NCBI GenBank assembly: GCA_030867875.1
Contig: JAOWCC010000758.1
Location: 38,297-102,296 of the forward strand
Reading direction: 5' to 3'
Length of the DNA stretch: 64,000 bases
Source: Actinernus sp. WN-2022
Lineage: Eukaryota > Cnidaria > Anthozoa > Actiniaria > Actinernidae
How positions within the stretch are numbered: the stretch's first letter is position 1; each line of letters opens with the position of its first letter. The position numbers were made by a program, and so were the translations under genes. A model generated the notes under the pieces. That model was not told the origin of the DNA. It did not search any database and saw nothing but the letters and a program-made list of their open reading frames with translations. This document shows positions 38,256 to 53,200 of the stretch, piece after piece.

Positions 38256-41200
38256 TAGGTTAGAAAAAGGCCATTTTCTGGTATTGTTACTCAAAATACA
38301 GGAAACTTCCATCCATTAAACGCAATCTACATGAAGAGAACGTTGTATTGCCGTATAGTGCATCGAAATCCATTGAAAGCTCGAGAAATGGCGCCACTTT
38401 GAAGATATTAGGGTACACAAGTAACTTTGAGAGATTAAGGTTAGGTTACAAAAAAACACATTTTCGGATTTTCTACTCCAAATAGGGCAAAACTGGCACG
38501 CCAGTCTGAAAGTACAGGAAGAGGCCGTTGTATTGCCGTATAGTGCATCGAAATCCATTAAAAGGTCGAGAAATGGCGCCACTTTGAAATTTAGGTTACA
38601 CAAGTAAATTAATGCGTACTTGTTGGCTTTAAAAGCCAGTAACTCACTTTTCAACGTTTTGATCCCAAAAATGCACCTTTTTTCTCAGACCTAGTGGAAA
38701 ATGTACATCTTTCACTAAGCAAATCGTTGCGCCATACGTCAGGCAAAGTTGGTTTTTCGCGAAATTTTTTGAACTACTCCTCCCCACCCCACACCACCCT
38801 CATAAAATACCTACAGATCAATTATTGGAAAGAAAGGCCAGAAAAGTCGTAAACTGTCATTTGCCCTTTCAAGAAAGCGGCAAAAACACGAGTAACTGGC
38901 TTTTAAAGCTTAAAGGCACACAAGATCTACGCTGTTTCCACAAAAGGAGCCCTAGAACCTAAAACCCCCTTTTGTGAAAACATGCTAGATCTTGTGTGCC
39001 TTTAGCTTTAAAAGCCAGTAACTCGTGTTTTTGCCGTTTTCTTGAAACGGCAAATGACAGTTGAAGACTTTAATGGCCTTTCTATCCCATAATTTACTTG
39101 TGTGAGATCTATCCCATAATTTCTTTATTTGAGACCTAGAGGTTATGCTTAGGTTAGAAAAAGGCCATTTTCTGGTATTGTTACTCAAAATACAGGAAAC
39201 TTCCATCCATTAAACGCAATCTACATGAAGAGAACGTTGTATTGCCGTATAGTGCATCGAAATCCATTGAAAGCTCGAGAAATGGCGCCACTTTGAAGAT
39301 ATTAGGGTACACAAGTAACTTTGAGAGATTAAGGTTAGGTTACAAAAAAACACATTTTCGGATTTTCTACTCCAAATAGGGCAAAACTGGCACGCCAGTC
39401 TGAAAGTACAGGAAGAGGCCGTTGTATTGCCGTATAGTGCATCGAAATCCATTAAAAGGTCGAGAAATGGCGCCACTTTGAAATTTAGGTTACACAAGTA
39501 AATTAATGCGTACTTGTTGGCTTTAAAAGCCAGTAACTCACTTTTCAACGTTTTGATCCCAAAAATGCACCTTTTTTCTCAGACCTAGTGGAAAATGTAC
39601 ATCTTTCACTAAGCAAATCGTTGCGCCATACGTCAGGCAAAGTTGGTTTTTCGCGAAATTTTTTGAACTACTCCTCCCCACCCCACACCACCCTCATAAA
39701 ATACCTACAGATCAATTATTGGAAAGAAAGGCCAGAAAAGTCGTAAACTGTCATTTGCCCTTTCAAGAAAGCGGCAAAAACACGAGTAACTGGCTTTTAA
39801 AGCTTAAAGGCACACAAGATCTACGCTGTTTCCACAAAAGGAGCCCTAGAACCTAAAACCCCCTTTTGTGAAAACATGCTAGATCTTGTGTGCCTTTAGC
39901 TTTAAAAGCCAGTAACTCGTGTTTTTGCCGTTTTCTTGAAACGGCAAATGACAGTTGAAGACTTTAATGGCCTTTCTATCCCATAATTTACTTGTGTGAG
40001 ATCTATCCCATAATTTCTTTATTTGAGACCTAGAGGTTATGCTTAGGTTAGAAAAAGGCCATTTTCTGGTATTGTTACTCAAAATACAGGAAACTTCCAT
40101 CCATTAAACGCAATCTACATGAAGAGAACGTTGTATTGCCGTATAGTGCATCGAAATCCATTGAAAGCTCGAGAAATGGCGCCACTTTGAAGATATTAGG
40201 GTACACAAGTAACTTTGAGAGATTAAGGTTAGGTTACAAAAAAACACATTTTCGGATTTTCTACTCCAAATAGGGCAAAACTGGCACGCCAGTCTGAAAG
40301 TACAGGAAGAGGCCGTTGTATTGCCGTATAGTGCATCGAAATCCATTAAAAGGTCGAGAAATGGCGCCACTTTGAAATTTAGGTTACACAAGTAAATTAA
40401 TGCGTACTTGTTGGCTTTAAAAGCCAGTAACTCACTTTTCAACGTTTTGATCCCAAAAATGCACCTTTTTTCTCAGACCTAGTGGAAAATGTACATCTTT
40501 CACTAAGCAAATCGTTGCGCCATACGTCAGGCAAAGTTGGTTTTTCGCGAAATTTTTTGAACTACTCCTCCCCACCCCACACCACCCTCATAAAATACCT
40601 ACAGATCAATTATTGGAAAGAAAGGCCAGAAAAGTCGTAAACTGTCATTTGCCCTTTCAAGAAAGCGGCAAAAACACGAGTAACTGGCTTTTAAAGCTTA
40701 AAGGCACACAAGATCTACGCTGTTTCCACAAAAGGAGCCCTAGAACCTAAAACCCCCTTTTGTGAAAACATGCTAGATCTTGTGTGCCTTTAGCTTTAAA
40801 AGCCAGTAACTCGTGTTTTTGCCGTTTTCTTGAAACGGCAAATGACAGTTGAAGACTTTAATGGCCTTTCTATCCCATAATTTACTTGTGTGAGATCTAT
40901 CCCATAATTTCTTTATTTGAGACCTAGAGGTTATGCTTAGGTTAGAAAAAGGCCATTTTCTGGTATTGTTACTCAAAATACAGGAAACTTCCATCCATTA
41001 AACGCAATCTACATGAAGAGAACGTTGTATTGCCGTATAGTGCATCGAAATCCATTGAAAGCTCGAGAAATGGCGCCACTTTGAAGATATTAGGGTACAC
41101 AAGTAACTTTGAGAGATTAAGGTTAGGTTACAAAAAAACACATTTTCGGATTTTCTACTCCAAATAGGGCAAAACTGGCACGCCAGTCTGAAAGTACAGG

Positions 41201-44200
41201 AAGAGGCCGTTGTATTGCCGTATAGTGCATCGAAATCCATTAAAAGGTCGAGAAATGGCGCCACTTTGAAATTTAGGTTACACAAGTAAATTAATGCGTA
41301 CTTGTTGGCTTTAAAAGCCAGTAACTCACTTTTCAACGTTTTGATCCCAAAAATGCACCTTTTTTCTCAGACCTAGTGGAAAATGTACATCTTTCACTAA
41401 GCAAATCGTTGCGCCATACGTCAGGCAAAGTTGGTTTTTCGCGAAATTTTTTGAACTACTCCTCCCCACCCCACACCACCCTCATAAAATACCTACAGAT
41501 CAATTATTGGAAAGAAAGGCCAGAAAAGTCGTAAACTGTCATTTGCCCTTTCAAGAAAGCGGCAAAAACACGAGTAACTGGCTTTTAAAGCTTAAAGGCA
41601 CACAAGATCTACGCTGTTTCCACAAAAGGAGCCCTAGAACCTAAAACCCCCTTTTGTGAAAACATGCTAGATCTTGTGTGCCTTTAGCTTTAAAAGCCAG
41701 TAACTCGTGTTTTTGCCGTTTTCTTGAAACGGCAAATGACAGTTGAAGACTTTAATGGCCTTTCTATCCCATAATTTACTTGTGTGAGATCTATCCCATA
41801 ATTTCTTTATTTGAGACCTAGAGGTTATGCTTAGGTTAGAAAAAGGCCATTTTCTGGTATTGTTACTCAAAATACAGGAAACTTCCATCCATTAAACGCA
41901 ATCTACATGAAGAGAACGTTGTATTGCCGTATAGTGCATCGAAATCCATTGAAAGCTCGAGAAATGGCGCCACTTTGAAGATATTAGGGTACACAAGTAA
42001 CTTTGAGAGATTAAGGTTAGGTTACAAAAAAACACATTTTCGGATTTTCTACTCCAAATAGGGCAAAACTGGCACGCCAGTCTGAAAGTACAGGAAGAGG
42101 CCGTTGTATTGCCGTATAGTGCATCGAAATCCATTAAAAGGTCGAGAAATGGCGCCACTTTGAAATTTAGGTTACACAAGTAAATTAATGCGTACTTGTT
42201 GGCTTTAAAAGCCAGTAACTCACTTTTCAACGTTTTGATCCCAAAAATGCACCTTTTTTCTCAGACCTAGTGGAAAATGTACATCTTTCACTAAGCAAAT
42301 CGTTGCGCCATACGTCAGGCAAAGTTGGTTTTTCGCGAAATTTTTTGAACTACTCCTCCCCACCCCACACCACCCTCATAAAATACCTACAGATCAATTA
42401 TTGGAAAGAAAGGCCAGAAAAGTCGTAAACTGTCATTTGCCCTTTCAAGAAAGCGGCAAAAACACGAGTAACTGGCTTTTAAAGCTTAAAGGCACACAAG
42501 ATCTACGCTGTTTCCACAAAAGGAGCCCTAGAACCTAAAACCCCCTTTTGTGAAAACATGCTAGATCTTGTGTGCCTTTAGCTTTAAAAGCCAGTAACTC
42601 GTGTTTTTGCCGTTTTCTTGAAACGGCAAATGACAGTTGAAGACTTTAATGGCCTTTCTATCCCATAATTTACTTGTGTGAGATCTATCCCATAATTTCT
42701 TTATTTGAGACCTAGAGGTTATGCTTAGGTTAGAAAAAGGCCATTTTCTGGTATTGTTACTCAAAATACAGGAAACTTCCATCCATTAAACGCAATCTAC
42801 ATGAAGAGAACGTTGTATTGCCGTATAGTGCATCGAAATCCATTGAAAGCTCGAGAAATGGCGCCACTTTGAAGATATTAGGGTACACAAGTAACTTTGA
42901 GAGATTAAGGTTAGGTTACAAAAAAACACATTTTCGGATTTTCTACTCCAAATAGGGCAAAACTGGCACGCCAGTCTGAAAGTACAGGAAGAGGCCGTTG
43001 TATTGCCGTATAGTGCATCGAAATCCATTAAAAGGTCGAGAAATGGCGCCACTTTGAAATTTAGGTTACACAAGTAAATTAATGCGTACTTGTTGGCTTT
43101 AAAAGCCAGTAACTCACTTTTCAACGTTTTGATCCCAAAAATGCACCTTTTTTCTCAGACCTAGTGGAAAATGTACATCTTTCACTAAGCAAATCGTTGC
43201 GCCATACGTCAGGCAAAGTTGGTTTTTCGCGAAATTTTTTGAACTACTCCTCCCCACCCCACACCACCCTCATAAAATACCTACAGATCAATTATTGGAA
43301 AGAAAGGCCAGAAAAGTCGTAAACTGTCATTTGCCCTTTCAAGAAAGCGGCAAAAACACGAGTAACTGGCTTTTAAAGCTTAAAGGCACACAAGATCTAC
43401 GCTGTTTCCACAAAAGGAGCCCTAGAACCTAAAACCCCCTTTTGTGAAAACATGCTAGATCTTGTGTGCCTTTAGCTTTAAAAGCCAGTAACTCGTGTTT
43501 TTGCCGTTTTCTTGAAACGGCAAATGACAGTTGAAGACTTTAATGGCCTTTCTATCCCATAATTTACTTGTGTGAGATCTATCCCATAATTTCTTTATTT
43601 GAGACCTAGAGGTTATGCTTAGGTTAGAAAAAGGCCATTTTCTGGTATTGTTACTCAAAATACAGGAAACTTCCATCCATTAAACGCAATCTACATGAAG
43701 AGAACGTTGTATTGCCGTATAGTGCATCGAAATCCATTGAAAGCTCGAGAAATGGCGCCACTTTGAAGATATTAGGGTACACAAGTAACTTTGAGAGATT
43801 AAGGTTAGGTTACAAAAAAACACATTTTCGGATTTTCTACTCCAAATAGGGCAAAACTGGCACGCCAGTCTGAAAGTACAGGAAGAGGCCGTTGTATTGC
43901 CGTATAGTGCATCGAAATCCATTAAAAGGTCGAGAAATGGCGCCACTTTGAAATTTAGGTTACACAAGTAAATTAATGCGTACTTGTTGGCTTTAAAAGC
44001 CAGTAACTCACTTTTCAACGTTTTGATCCCAAAAATGCACCTTTTTTCTCAGACCTAGTGGAAAATGTACATCTTTCACTAAGCAAATCGTTGCGCCATA
44101 CGTCAGGCAAAGTTGGTTTTTCGCGAAATTTTTTGAACTACTCCTCCCCACCCCACACCACCCTCATAAAATACCTACAGATCAATTATTGGAAAGAAAG

Positions 44201-47200
44201 GCCAGAAAAGTCGTAAACTGTCATTTGCCCTTTCAAGAAAGCGGCAAAAACACGAGTAACTGGCTTTTAAAGCTTAAAGGCACACAAGATCTACGCTGTT
44301 TCCACAAAAGGAGCCCTAGAACCTAAAACCCCCTTTTGTGAAAACATGCTAGATCTTGTGTGCCTTTAGCTTTAAAAGCCAGTAACTCGTGTTTTTGCCG
44401 TTTTCTTGAAACGGCAAATGACAGTTGAAGACTTTAATGGCCTTTCTATCCCATAATTTACTTGTGTGAGATCTATCCCATAATTTCTTTATTTGAGACC
44501 TAGAGGTTATGCTTAGGTTAGAAAAAGGCCATTTTCTGGTATTGTTACTCAAAATACAGGAAACTTCCATCCATTAAACGCAATCTACATGAAGAGAACG
44601 TTGTATTGCCGTATAGTGCATCGAAATCCATTGAAAGCTCGAGAAATGGCGCCACTTTGAAGATATTAGGGTACACAAGTAACTTTGAGAGATTAAGGTT
44701 AGGTTACAAAAAAACACATTTTCGGATTTTCTACTCCAAATAGGGCAAAACTGGCACGCCAGTCTGAAAGTACAGGAAGAGGCCGTTGTATTGCCGTATA
44801 GTGCATCGAAATCCATTAAAAGGTCGAGAAATGGCGCCACTTTGAAATTTAGGTTACACAAGTAAATTAATGCGTACTTGTTGGCTTTAAAAGCCAGTAA
44901 CTCACTTTTCAACGTTTTGATCCCAAAAATGCACCTTTTTTCTCAGACCTAGTGGAAAATGTACATCTTTCACTAAGCAAATCGTTGCGCCATACGTCAG
45001 GCAAAGTTGGTTTTTCGCGAAATTTTTTGAACTACTCCTCCCCACCCCACACCACCCTCATAAAATACCTACAGATCAATTATTGGAAAGAAAGGCCAGA
45101 AAAGTCGTAAACTGTCATTTGCCCTTTCAAGAAAGCGGCAAAAACACGAGTAACTGGCTTTTAAAGCTTAAAGGCACACAAGATCTACGCTGTTTCCACA
45201 AAAGGAGCCCTAGAACCTAAAACCCCCTTTTGTGAAAACATGCTAGATCTTGTGTGCCTTTAGCTTTAAAAGCCAGTAACTCGTGTTTTTGCCGTTTTCT
45301 TGAAACGGCAAATGACAGTTGAAGACTTTAATGGCCTTTCTATCCCATAATTTACTTGTGTGAGATCTATCCCATAATTTCTTTATTTGAGACCTAGAGG
45401 TTATGCTTAGGTTAGAAAAAGGCCATTTTCTGGTATTGTTACTCAAAATACAGGAAACTTCCATCCATTAAACGCAATCTACATGAAGAGAACGTTGTAT
45501 TGCCGTATAGTGCATCGAAATCCATTGAAAGCTCGAGAAATGGCGCCACTTTGAAGATATTAGGGTACACAAGTAACTTTGAGAGATTAAGGTTAGGTTA
45601 CAAAAAAACACATTTTCGGATTTTCTACTCCAAATAGGGCAAAACTGGCACGCCAGTCTGAAAGTACAGGAAGAGGCCGTTGTATTGCCGTATAGTGCAT
45701 CGAAATCCATTAAAAGGTCGAGAAATGGCGCCACTTTGAAATTTAGGTTACACAAGTAAATTAATGCGTACTTGTTGGCTTTAAAAGCCAGTAACTCACT
45801 TTTCAACGTTTTGATCCCAAAAATGCACCTTTTTTCTCAGACCTAGTGGAAAATGTACATCTTTCACTAAGCAAATCGTTGCGCCATACGTCAGGCAAAG
45901 TTGGTTTTTCGCGAAATTTTTTGAACTACTCCTCCCCACCCCACACCACCCTCATAAAATACCTACAGATCAATTATTGGAAAGAAAGGCCAGAAAAGTC
46001 GTAAACTGTCATTTGCCCTTTCAAGAAAGCGGCAAAAACACGAGTAACTGGCTTTTAAAGCTTAAAGGCACACAAGATCTACGCTGTTTCCACAAAAGGA
46101 GCCCTAGAACCTAAAACCCCCTTTTGTGAAAACATGCTAGATCTTGTGTGCCTTTAGCTTTAAAAGCCAGTAACTCGTGTTTTTGCCGTTTTCTTGAAAC
46201 GGCAAATGACAGTTGAAGACTTTAATGGCCTTTCTATCCCATAATTTACTTGTGTGAGATCTATCCCATAATTTCTTTATTTGAGACCTAGAGGTTATGC
46301 TTAGGTTAGAAAAAGGCCATTTTCTGGTATTGTTACTCAAAATACAGGAAACTTCCATCCATTAAACGCAATCTACATGAAGAGAACGTTGTATTGCCGT
46401 ATAGTGCATCGAAATCCATTGAAAGCTCGAGAAATGGCGCCACTTTGAAGATATTAGGGTACACAAGTAACTTTGAGAGATTAAGGTTAGGTTACAAAAA
46501 AACACATTTTCGGATTTTCTACTCCAAATAGGGCAAAACTGGCACGCCAGTCTGAAAGTACAGGAAGAGGCCGTTGTATTGCCGTATAGTGCATCGAAAT
46601 CCATTAAAAGGTCGAGAAATGGCGCCACTTTGAAATTTAGGTTACACAAGTAAATTAATGCGTACTTGTTGGCTTTAAAAGCCAGTAACTCACTTTTCAA
46701 CGTTTTGATCCCAAAAATGCACCTTTTTTCTCAGACCTAGTGGAAAATGTACATCTTTCACTAAGCAAATCGTTGCGCCATACGTCAGGCAAAGTTGGTT
46801 TTTCGCGAAATTTTTTGAACTACTCCTCCCCACCCCACACCACCCTCATAAAATACCTACAGATCAATTATTGGAAAGAAAGGCCAGAAAAGTCGTAAAC
46901 TGTCATTTGCCCTTTCAAGAAAGCGGCAAAAACACGAGTAACTGGCTTTTAAAGCTTAAAGGCACACAAGATCTACGCTGTTTCCACAAAAGGAGCCCTA
47001 GAACCTAAAACCCCCTTTTGTGAAAACATGCTAGATCTTGTGTGCCTTTAGCTTTAAAAGCCAGTAACTCGTGTTTTTGCCGTTTTCTTGAAACGGCAAA
47101 TGACAGTTGAAGACTTTAATGGCCTTTCTATCCCATAATTTACTTGTGTGAGATCTATCCCATAATTTCTTTATTTGAGACCTAGAGGTTATGCTTAGGT

Positions 47201-50200
47201 TAGAAAAAGGCCATTTTCTGGTATTGTTACTCAAAATACAGGAAACTTCCATCCATTAAACGCAATCTACATGAAGAGAACGTTGTATTGCCGTATAGTG
47301 CATCGAAATCCATTGAAAGCTCGAGAAATGGCGCCACTTTGAAGATATTAGGGTACACAAGTAACTTTGAGAGATTAAGGTTAGGTTACAAAAAAACACA
47401 TTTTCGGATTTTCTACTCCAAATAGGGCAAAACTGGCACGCCAGTCTGAAAGTACAGGAAGAGGCCGTTGTATTGCCGTATAGTGCATCGAAATCCATTA
47501 AAAGGTCGAGAAATGGCGCCACTTTGAAATTTAGGTTACACAAGTAAATTAATGCGTACTTGTTGGCTTTAAAAGCCAGTAACTCACTTTTCAACGTTTT
47601 GATCCCAAAAATGCACCTTTTTTCTCAGACCTAGTGGAAAATGTACATCTTTCACTAAGCAAATCGTTGCGCCATACGTCAGGCAAAGTTGGTTTTTCGC
47701 GAAATTTTTTGAACTACTCCTCCCCACCCCACACCACCCTCATAAAATACCTACAGATCAATTATTGGAAAGAAAGGCCAGAAAAGTCGTAAACTGTCAT
47801 TTGCCCTTTCAAGAAAGCGGCAAAAACACGAGTAACTGGCTTTTAAAGCTTAAAGGCACACAAGATCTACGCTGTTTCCACAAAAGGAGCCCTAGAACCT
47901 AAAACCCCCTTTTGTGAAAACATGCTAGATCTTGTGTGCCTTTAGCTTTAAAAGCCAGTAACTCGTGTTTTTGCCGTTTTCTTGAAACGGCAAATGACAG
48001 TTGAAGACTTTAATGGCCTTTCTATCCCATAATTTACTTGTGTGAGATCTATCCCATAATTTCTTTATTTGAGACCTAGAGGTTATGCTTAGGTTAGAAA
48101 AAGGCCATTTTCTGGTATTGTTACTCAAAATACAGGAAACTTCCATCCATTAAACGCAATCTACATGAAGAGAACGTTGTATTGCCGTATAGTGCATCGA
48201 AATCCATTGAAAGCTCGAGAAATGGCGCCACTTTGAAGATATTAGGGTACACAAGTAACTTTGAGAGATTAAGGTTAGGTTACAAAAAAACACATTTTCG
48301 GATTTTCTACTCCAAATAGGGCAAAACTGGCACGCCAGTCTGAAAGTACAGGAAGAGGCCGTTGTATTGCCGTATAGTGCATCGAAATCCATTAAAAGGT
48401 CGAGAAATGGCGCCACTTTGAAATTTAGGTTACACAAGTAAATTAATGCGTACTTGTTGGCTTTAAAAGCCAGTAACTCACTTTTCAACGTTTTGATCCC
48501 AAAAATGCACCTTTTTTCTCAGACCTAGTGGAAAATGTACATCTTTCACTAAGCAAATCGTTGCGCCATACGTCAGGCAAAGTTGGTTTTTCGCGAAATT
48601 TTTTGAACTACTCCTCCCCACCCCACACCACCCTCATAAAATACCTACAGATCAATTATTGGAAAGAAAGGCCAGAAAAGTCGTAAACTGTCATTTGCCC
48701 TTTCAAGAAAGCGGCAAAAACACGAGTAACTGGCTTTTAAAGCTTAAAGGCACACAAGATCTACGCTGTTTCCACAAAAGGAGCCCTAGAACCTAAAACC
48801 CCCTTTTGTGAAAACATGCTAGATCTTGTGTGCCTTTAGCTTTAAAAGCCAGTAACTCGTGTTTTTGCCGTTTTCTTGAAACGGCAAATGACAGTTGAAG
48901 ACTTTAATGGCCTTTCTATCCCATAATTTACTTGTGTGAGATCTATCCCATAATTTCTTTATTTGAGACCTAGAGGTTATGCTTAGGTTAGAAAAAGGCC
49001 ATTTTCTGGTATTGTTACTCAAAATACAGGAAACTTCCATCCATTAAACGCAATCTACATGAAGAGAACGTTGTATTGCCGTATAGTGCATCGAAATCCA
49101 TTGAAAGCTCGAGAAATGGCGCCACTTTGAAGATATTAGGGTACACAAGTAACTTTGAGAGATTAAGGTTAGGTTACAAAAAAACACATTTTCGGATTTT
49201 CTACTCCAAATAGGGCAAAACTGGCACGCCAGTCTGAAAGTACAGGAAGAGGCCGTTGTATTGCCGTATAGTGCATCGAAATCCATTAAAAGGTCGAGAA
49301 ATGGCGCCACTTTGAAATTTAGGTTACACAAGTAAATTAATGCGTACTTGTTGGCTTTAAAAGCCAGTAACTCACTTTTCAACGTTTTGATCCCAAAAAT
49401 GCACCTTTTTTCTCAGACCTAGTGGAAAATGTACATCTTTCACTAAGCAAATCGTTGCGCCATACGTCAGGCAAAGTTGGTTTTTCGCGAAATTTTTTGA
49501 ACTACTCCTCCCCACCCCACACCACCCTCATAAAATACCTACAGATCAATTATTGGAAAGAAAGGCCAGAAAAGTCGTAAACTGTCATTTGCCCTTTCAA
49601 GAAAGCGGCAAAAACACGAGTAACTGGCTTTTAAAGCTTAAAGGCACACAAGATCTACGCTGTTTCCACAAAAGGAGCCCTAGAACCTAAAACCCCCTTT
49701 TGTGAAAACATGCTAGATCTTGTGTGCCTTTAGCTTTAAAAGCCAGTAACTCGTGTTTTTGCCGTTTTCTTGAAACGGCAAATGACAGTTGAAGACTTTA
49801 ATGGCCTTTCTATCCCATAATTTACTTGTGTGAGATCTATCCCATAATTTCTTTATTTGAGACCTAGAGGTTATGCTTAGGTTAGAAAAAGGCCATTTTC
49901 TGGTATTGTTACTCAAAATACAGGAAACTTCCATCCATTAAACGCAATCTACATGAAGAGAACGTTGTATTGCCGTATAGTGCATCGAAATCCATTGAAA
50001 GCTCGAGAAATGGCGCCACTTTGAAGATATTAGGGTACACAAGTAACTTTGAGAGATTAAGGTTAGGTTACAAAAAAACACATTTTCGGATTTTCTACTC
50101 CAAATAGGGCAAAACTGGCACGCCAGTCTGAAAGTACAGGAAGAGGCCGTTGTATTGCCGTATAGTGCATCGAAATCCATTAAAAGGTCGAGAAATGGCG

Positions 50201-53200
50201 CCACTTTGAAATTTAGGTTACACAAGTAAATTAATGCGTACTTGTTGGCTTTAAAAGCCAGTAACTCACTTTTCAACGTTTTGATCCCAAAAATGCACCT
50301 TTTTTCTCAGACCTAGTGGAAAATGTACATCTTTCACTAAGCAAATCGTTGCGCCATACGTCAGGCAAAGTTGGTTTTTCGCGAAATTTTTTGAACTACT
50401 CCTCCCCACCCCACACCACCCTCATAAAATACCTACAGATCAATTATTGGAAAGAAAGGCCAGAAAAGTCGTAAACTGTCATTTGCCCTTTCAAGAAAGC
50501 GGCAAAAACACGAGTAACTGGCTTTTAAAGCTTAAAGGCACACAAGATCTACGCTGTTTCCACAAAAGGAGCCCTAGAACCTAAAACCCCCTTTTGTGAA
50601 AACATGCTAGATCTTGTGTGCCTTTAGCTTTAAAAGCCAGTAACTCGTGTTTTTGCCGTTTTCTTGAAACGGCAAATGACAGTTGAAGACTTTAATGGCC
50701 TTTCTATCCCATAATTTACTTGTGTGAGATCTATCCCATAATTTCTTTATTTGAGACCTAGAGGTTATGCTTAGGTTAGAAAAAGGCCATTTTCTGGTAT
50801 TGTTACTCAAAATACAGGAAACTTCCATCCATTAAACGCAATCTACATGAAGAGAACGTTGTATTGCCGTATAGTGCATCGAAATCCATTGAAAGCTCGA
50901 GAAATGGCGCCACTTTGAAGATATTAGGGTACACAAGTAACTTTGAGAGATTAAGGTTAGGTTACAAAAAAACACATTTTCGGATTTTCTACTCCAAATA
51001 GGGCAAAACTGGCACGCCAGTCTGAAAGTACAGGAAGAGGCCGTTGTATTGCCGTATAGTGCATCGAAATCCATTAAAAGGTCGAGAAATGGCGCCACTT
51101 TGAAATTTAGGTTACACAAGTAAATTAATGCGTACTTGTTGGCTTTAAAAGCCAGTAACTCACTTTTCAACGTTTTGATCCCAAAAATGCACCTTTTTTC
51201 TCAGACCTAGTGGAAAATGTACATCTTTCACTAAGCAAATCGTTGCGCCATACGTCAGGCAAAGTTGGTTTTTCGCGAAATTTTTTGAACTACTCCTCCC
51301 CACCCCACACCACCCTCATAAAATACCTACAGATCAATTATTGGAAAGAAAGGCCAGAAAAGTCGTAAACTGTCATTTGCCCTTTCAAGAAAGCGGCAAA
51401 AACACGAGTAACTGGCTTTTAAAGCTTAAAGGCACACAAGATCTACGCTGTTTCCACAAAAGGAGCCCTAGAACCTAAAACCCCCTTTTGTGAAAACATG
51501 CTAGATCTTGTGTGCCTTTAGCTTTAAAAGCCAGTAACTCGTGTTTTTGCCGTTTTCTTGAAACGGCAAATGACAGTTGAAGACTTTAATGGCCTTTCTA
51601 TCCCATAATTTACTTGTGTGAGATCTATCCCATAATTTCTTTATTTGAGACCTAGAGGTTATGCTTAGGTTAGAAAAAGGCCATTTTCTGGTATTGTTAC
51701 TCAAAATACAGGAAACTTCCATCCATTAAACGCAATCTACATGAAGAGAACGTTGTATTGCCGTATAGTGCATCGAAATCCATTGAAAGCTCGAGAAATG
51801 GCGCCACTTTGAAGATATTAGGGTACACAAGTAACTTTGAGAGATTAAGGTTAGGTTACAAAAAAACACATTTTCGGATTTTCTACTCCAAATAGGGCAA
51901 AACTGGCACGCCAGTCTGAAAGTACAGGAAGAGGCCGTTGTATTGCCGTATAGTGCATCGAAATCCATTAAAAGGTCGAGAAATGGCGCCACTTTGAAAT
52001 TTAGGTTACACAAGTAAATTAATGCGTACTTGTTGGCTTTAAAAGCCAGTAACTCACTTTTCAACGTTTTGATCCCAAAAATGCACCTTTTTTCTCAGAC
52101 CTAGTGGAAAATGTACATCTTTCACTAAGCAAATCGTTGCGCCATACGTCAGGCAAAGTTGGTTTTTCGCGAAATTTTTTGAACTACTCCTCCCCACCCC
52201 ACACCACCCTCATAAAATACCTACAGATCAATTATTGGAAAGAAAGGCCAGAAAAGTCGTAAACTGTCATTTGCCCTTTCAAGAAAGCGGCAAAAACACG
52301 AGTAACTGGCTTTTAAAGCTTAAAGGCACACAAGATCTACGCTGTTTCCACAAAAGGAGCCCTAGAACCTAAAACCCCCTTTTGTGAAAACATGCTAGAT
52401 CTTGTGTGCCTTTAGCTTTAAAAGCCAGTAACTCGTGTTTTTGCCGTTTTCTTGAAACGGCAAATGACAGTTGAAGACTTTAATGGCCTTTCTATCCCAT
52501 AATTTACTTGTGTGAGATCTATCCCATAATTTCTTTATTTGAGACCTAGAGGTTATGCTTAGGTTAGAAAAAGGCCATTTTCTGGTATTGTTACTCAAAA
52601 TACAGGAAACTTCCATCCATTAAACGCAATCTACATGAAGAGAACGTTGTATTGCCGTATAGTGCATCGAAATCCATTGAAAGCTCGAGAAATGGCGCCA
52701 CTTTGAAGATATTAGGGTACACAAGTAACTTTGAGAGATTAAGGTTAGGTTACAAAAAAACACATTTTCGGATTTTCTACTCCAAATAGGGCAAAACTGG
52801 CACGCCAGTCTGAAAGTACAGGAAGAGGCCGTTGTATTGCCGTATAGTGCATCGAAATCCATTAAAAGGTCGAGAAATGGCGCCACTTTGAAATTTAGGT
52901 TACACAAGTAAATTAATGCGTACTTGTTGGCTTTAAAAGCCAGTAACTCACTTTTCAACGTTTTGATCCCAAAAATGCACCTTTTTTCTCAGACCTAGTG
53001 GAAAATGTACATCTTTCACTAAGCAAATCGTTGCGCCATACGTCAGGCAAAGTTGGTTTTTCGCGAAATTTTTTGAACTACTCCTCCCCACCCCACACCA
53101 CCCTCATAAAATACCTACAGATCAATTATTGGAAAGAAAGGCCAGAAAAGTCGTAAACTGTCATTTGCCCTTTCAAGAAAGCGGCAAAAACACGAGTAAC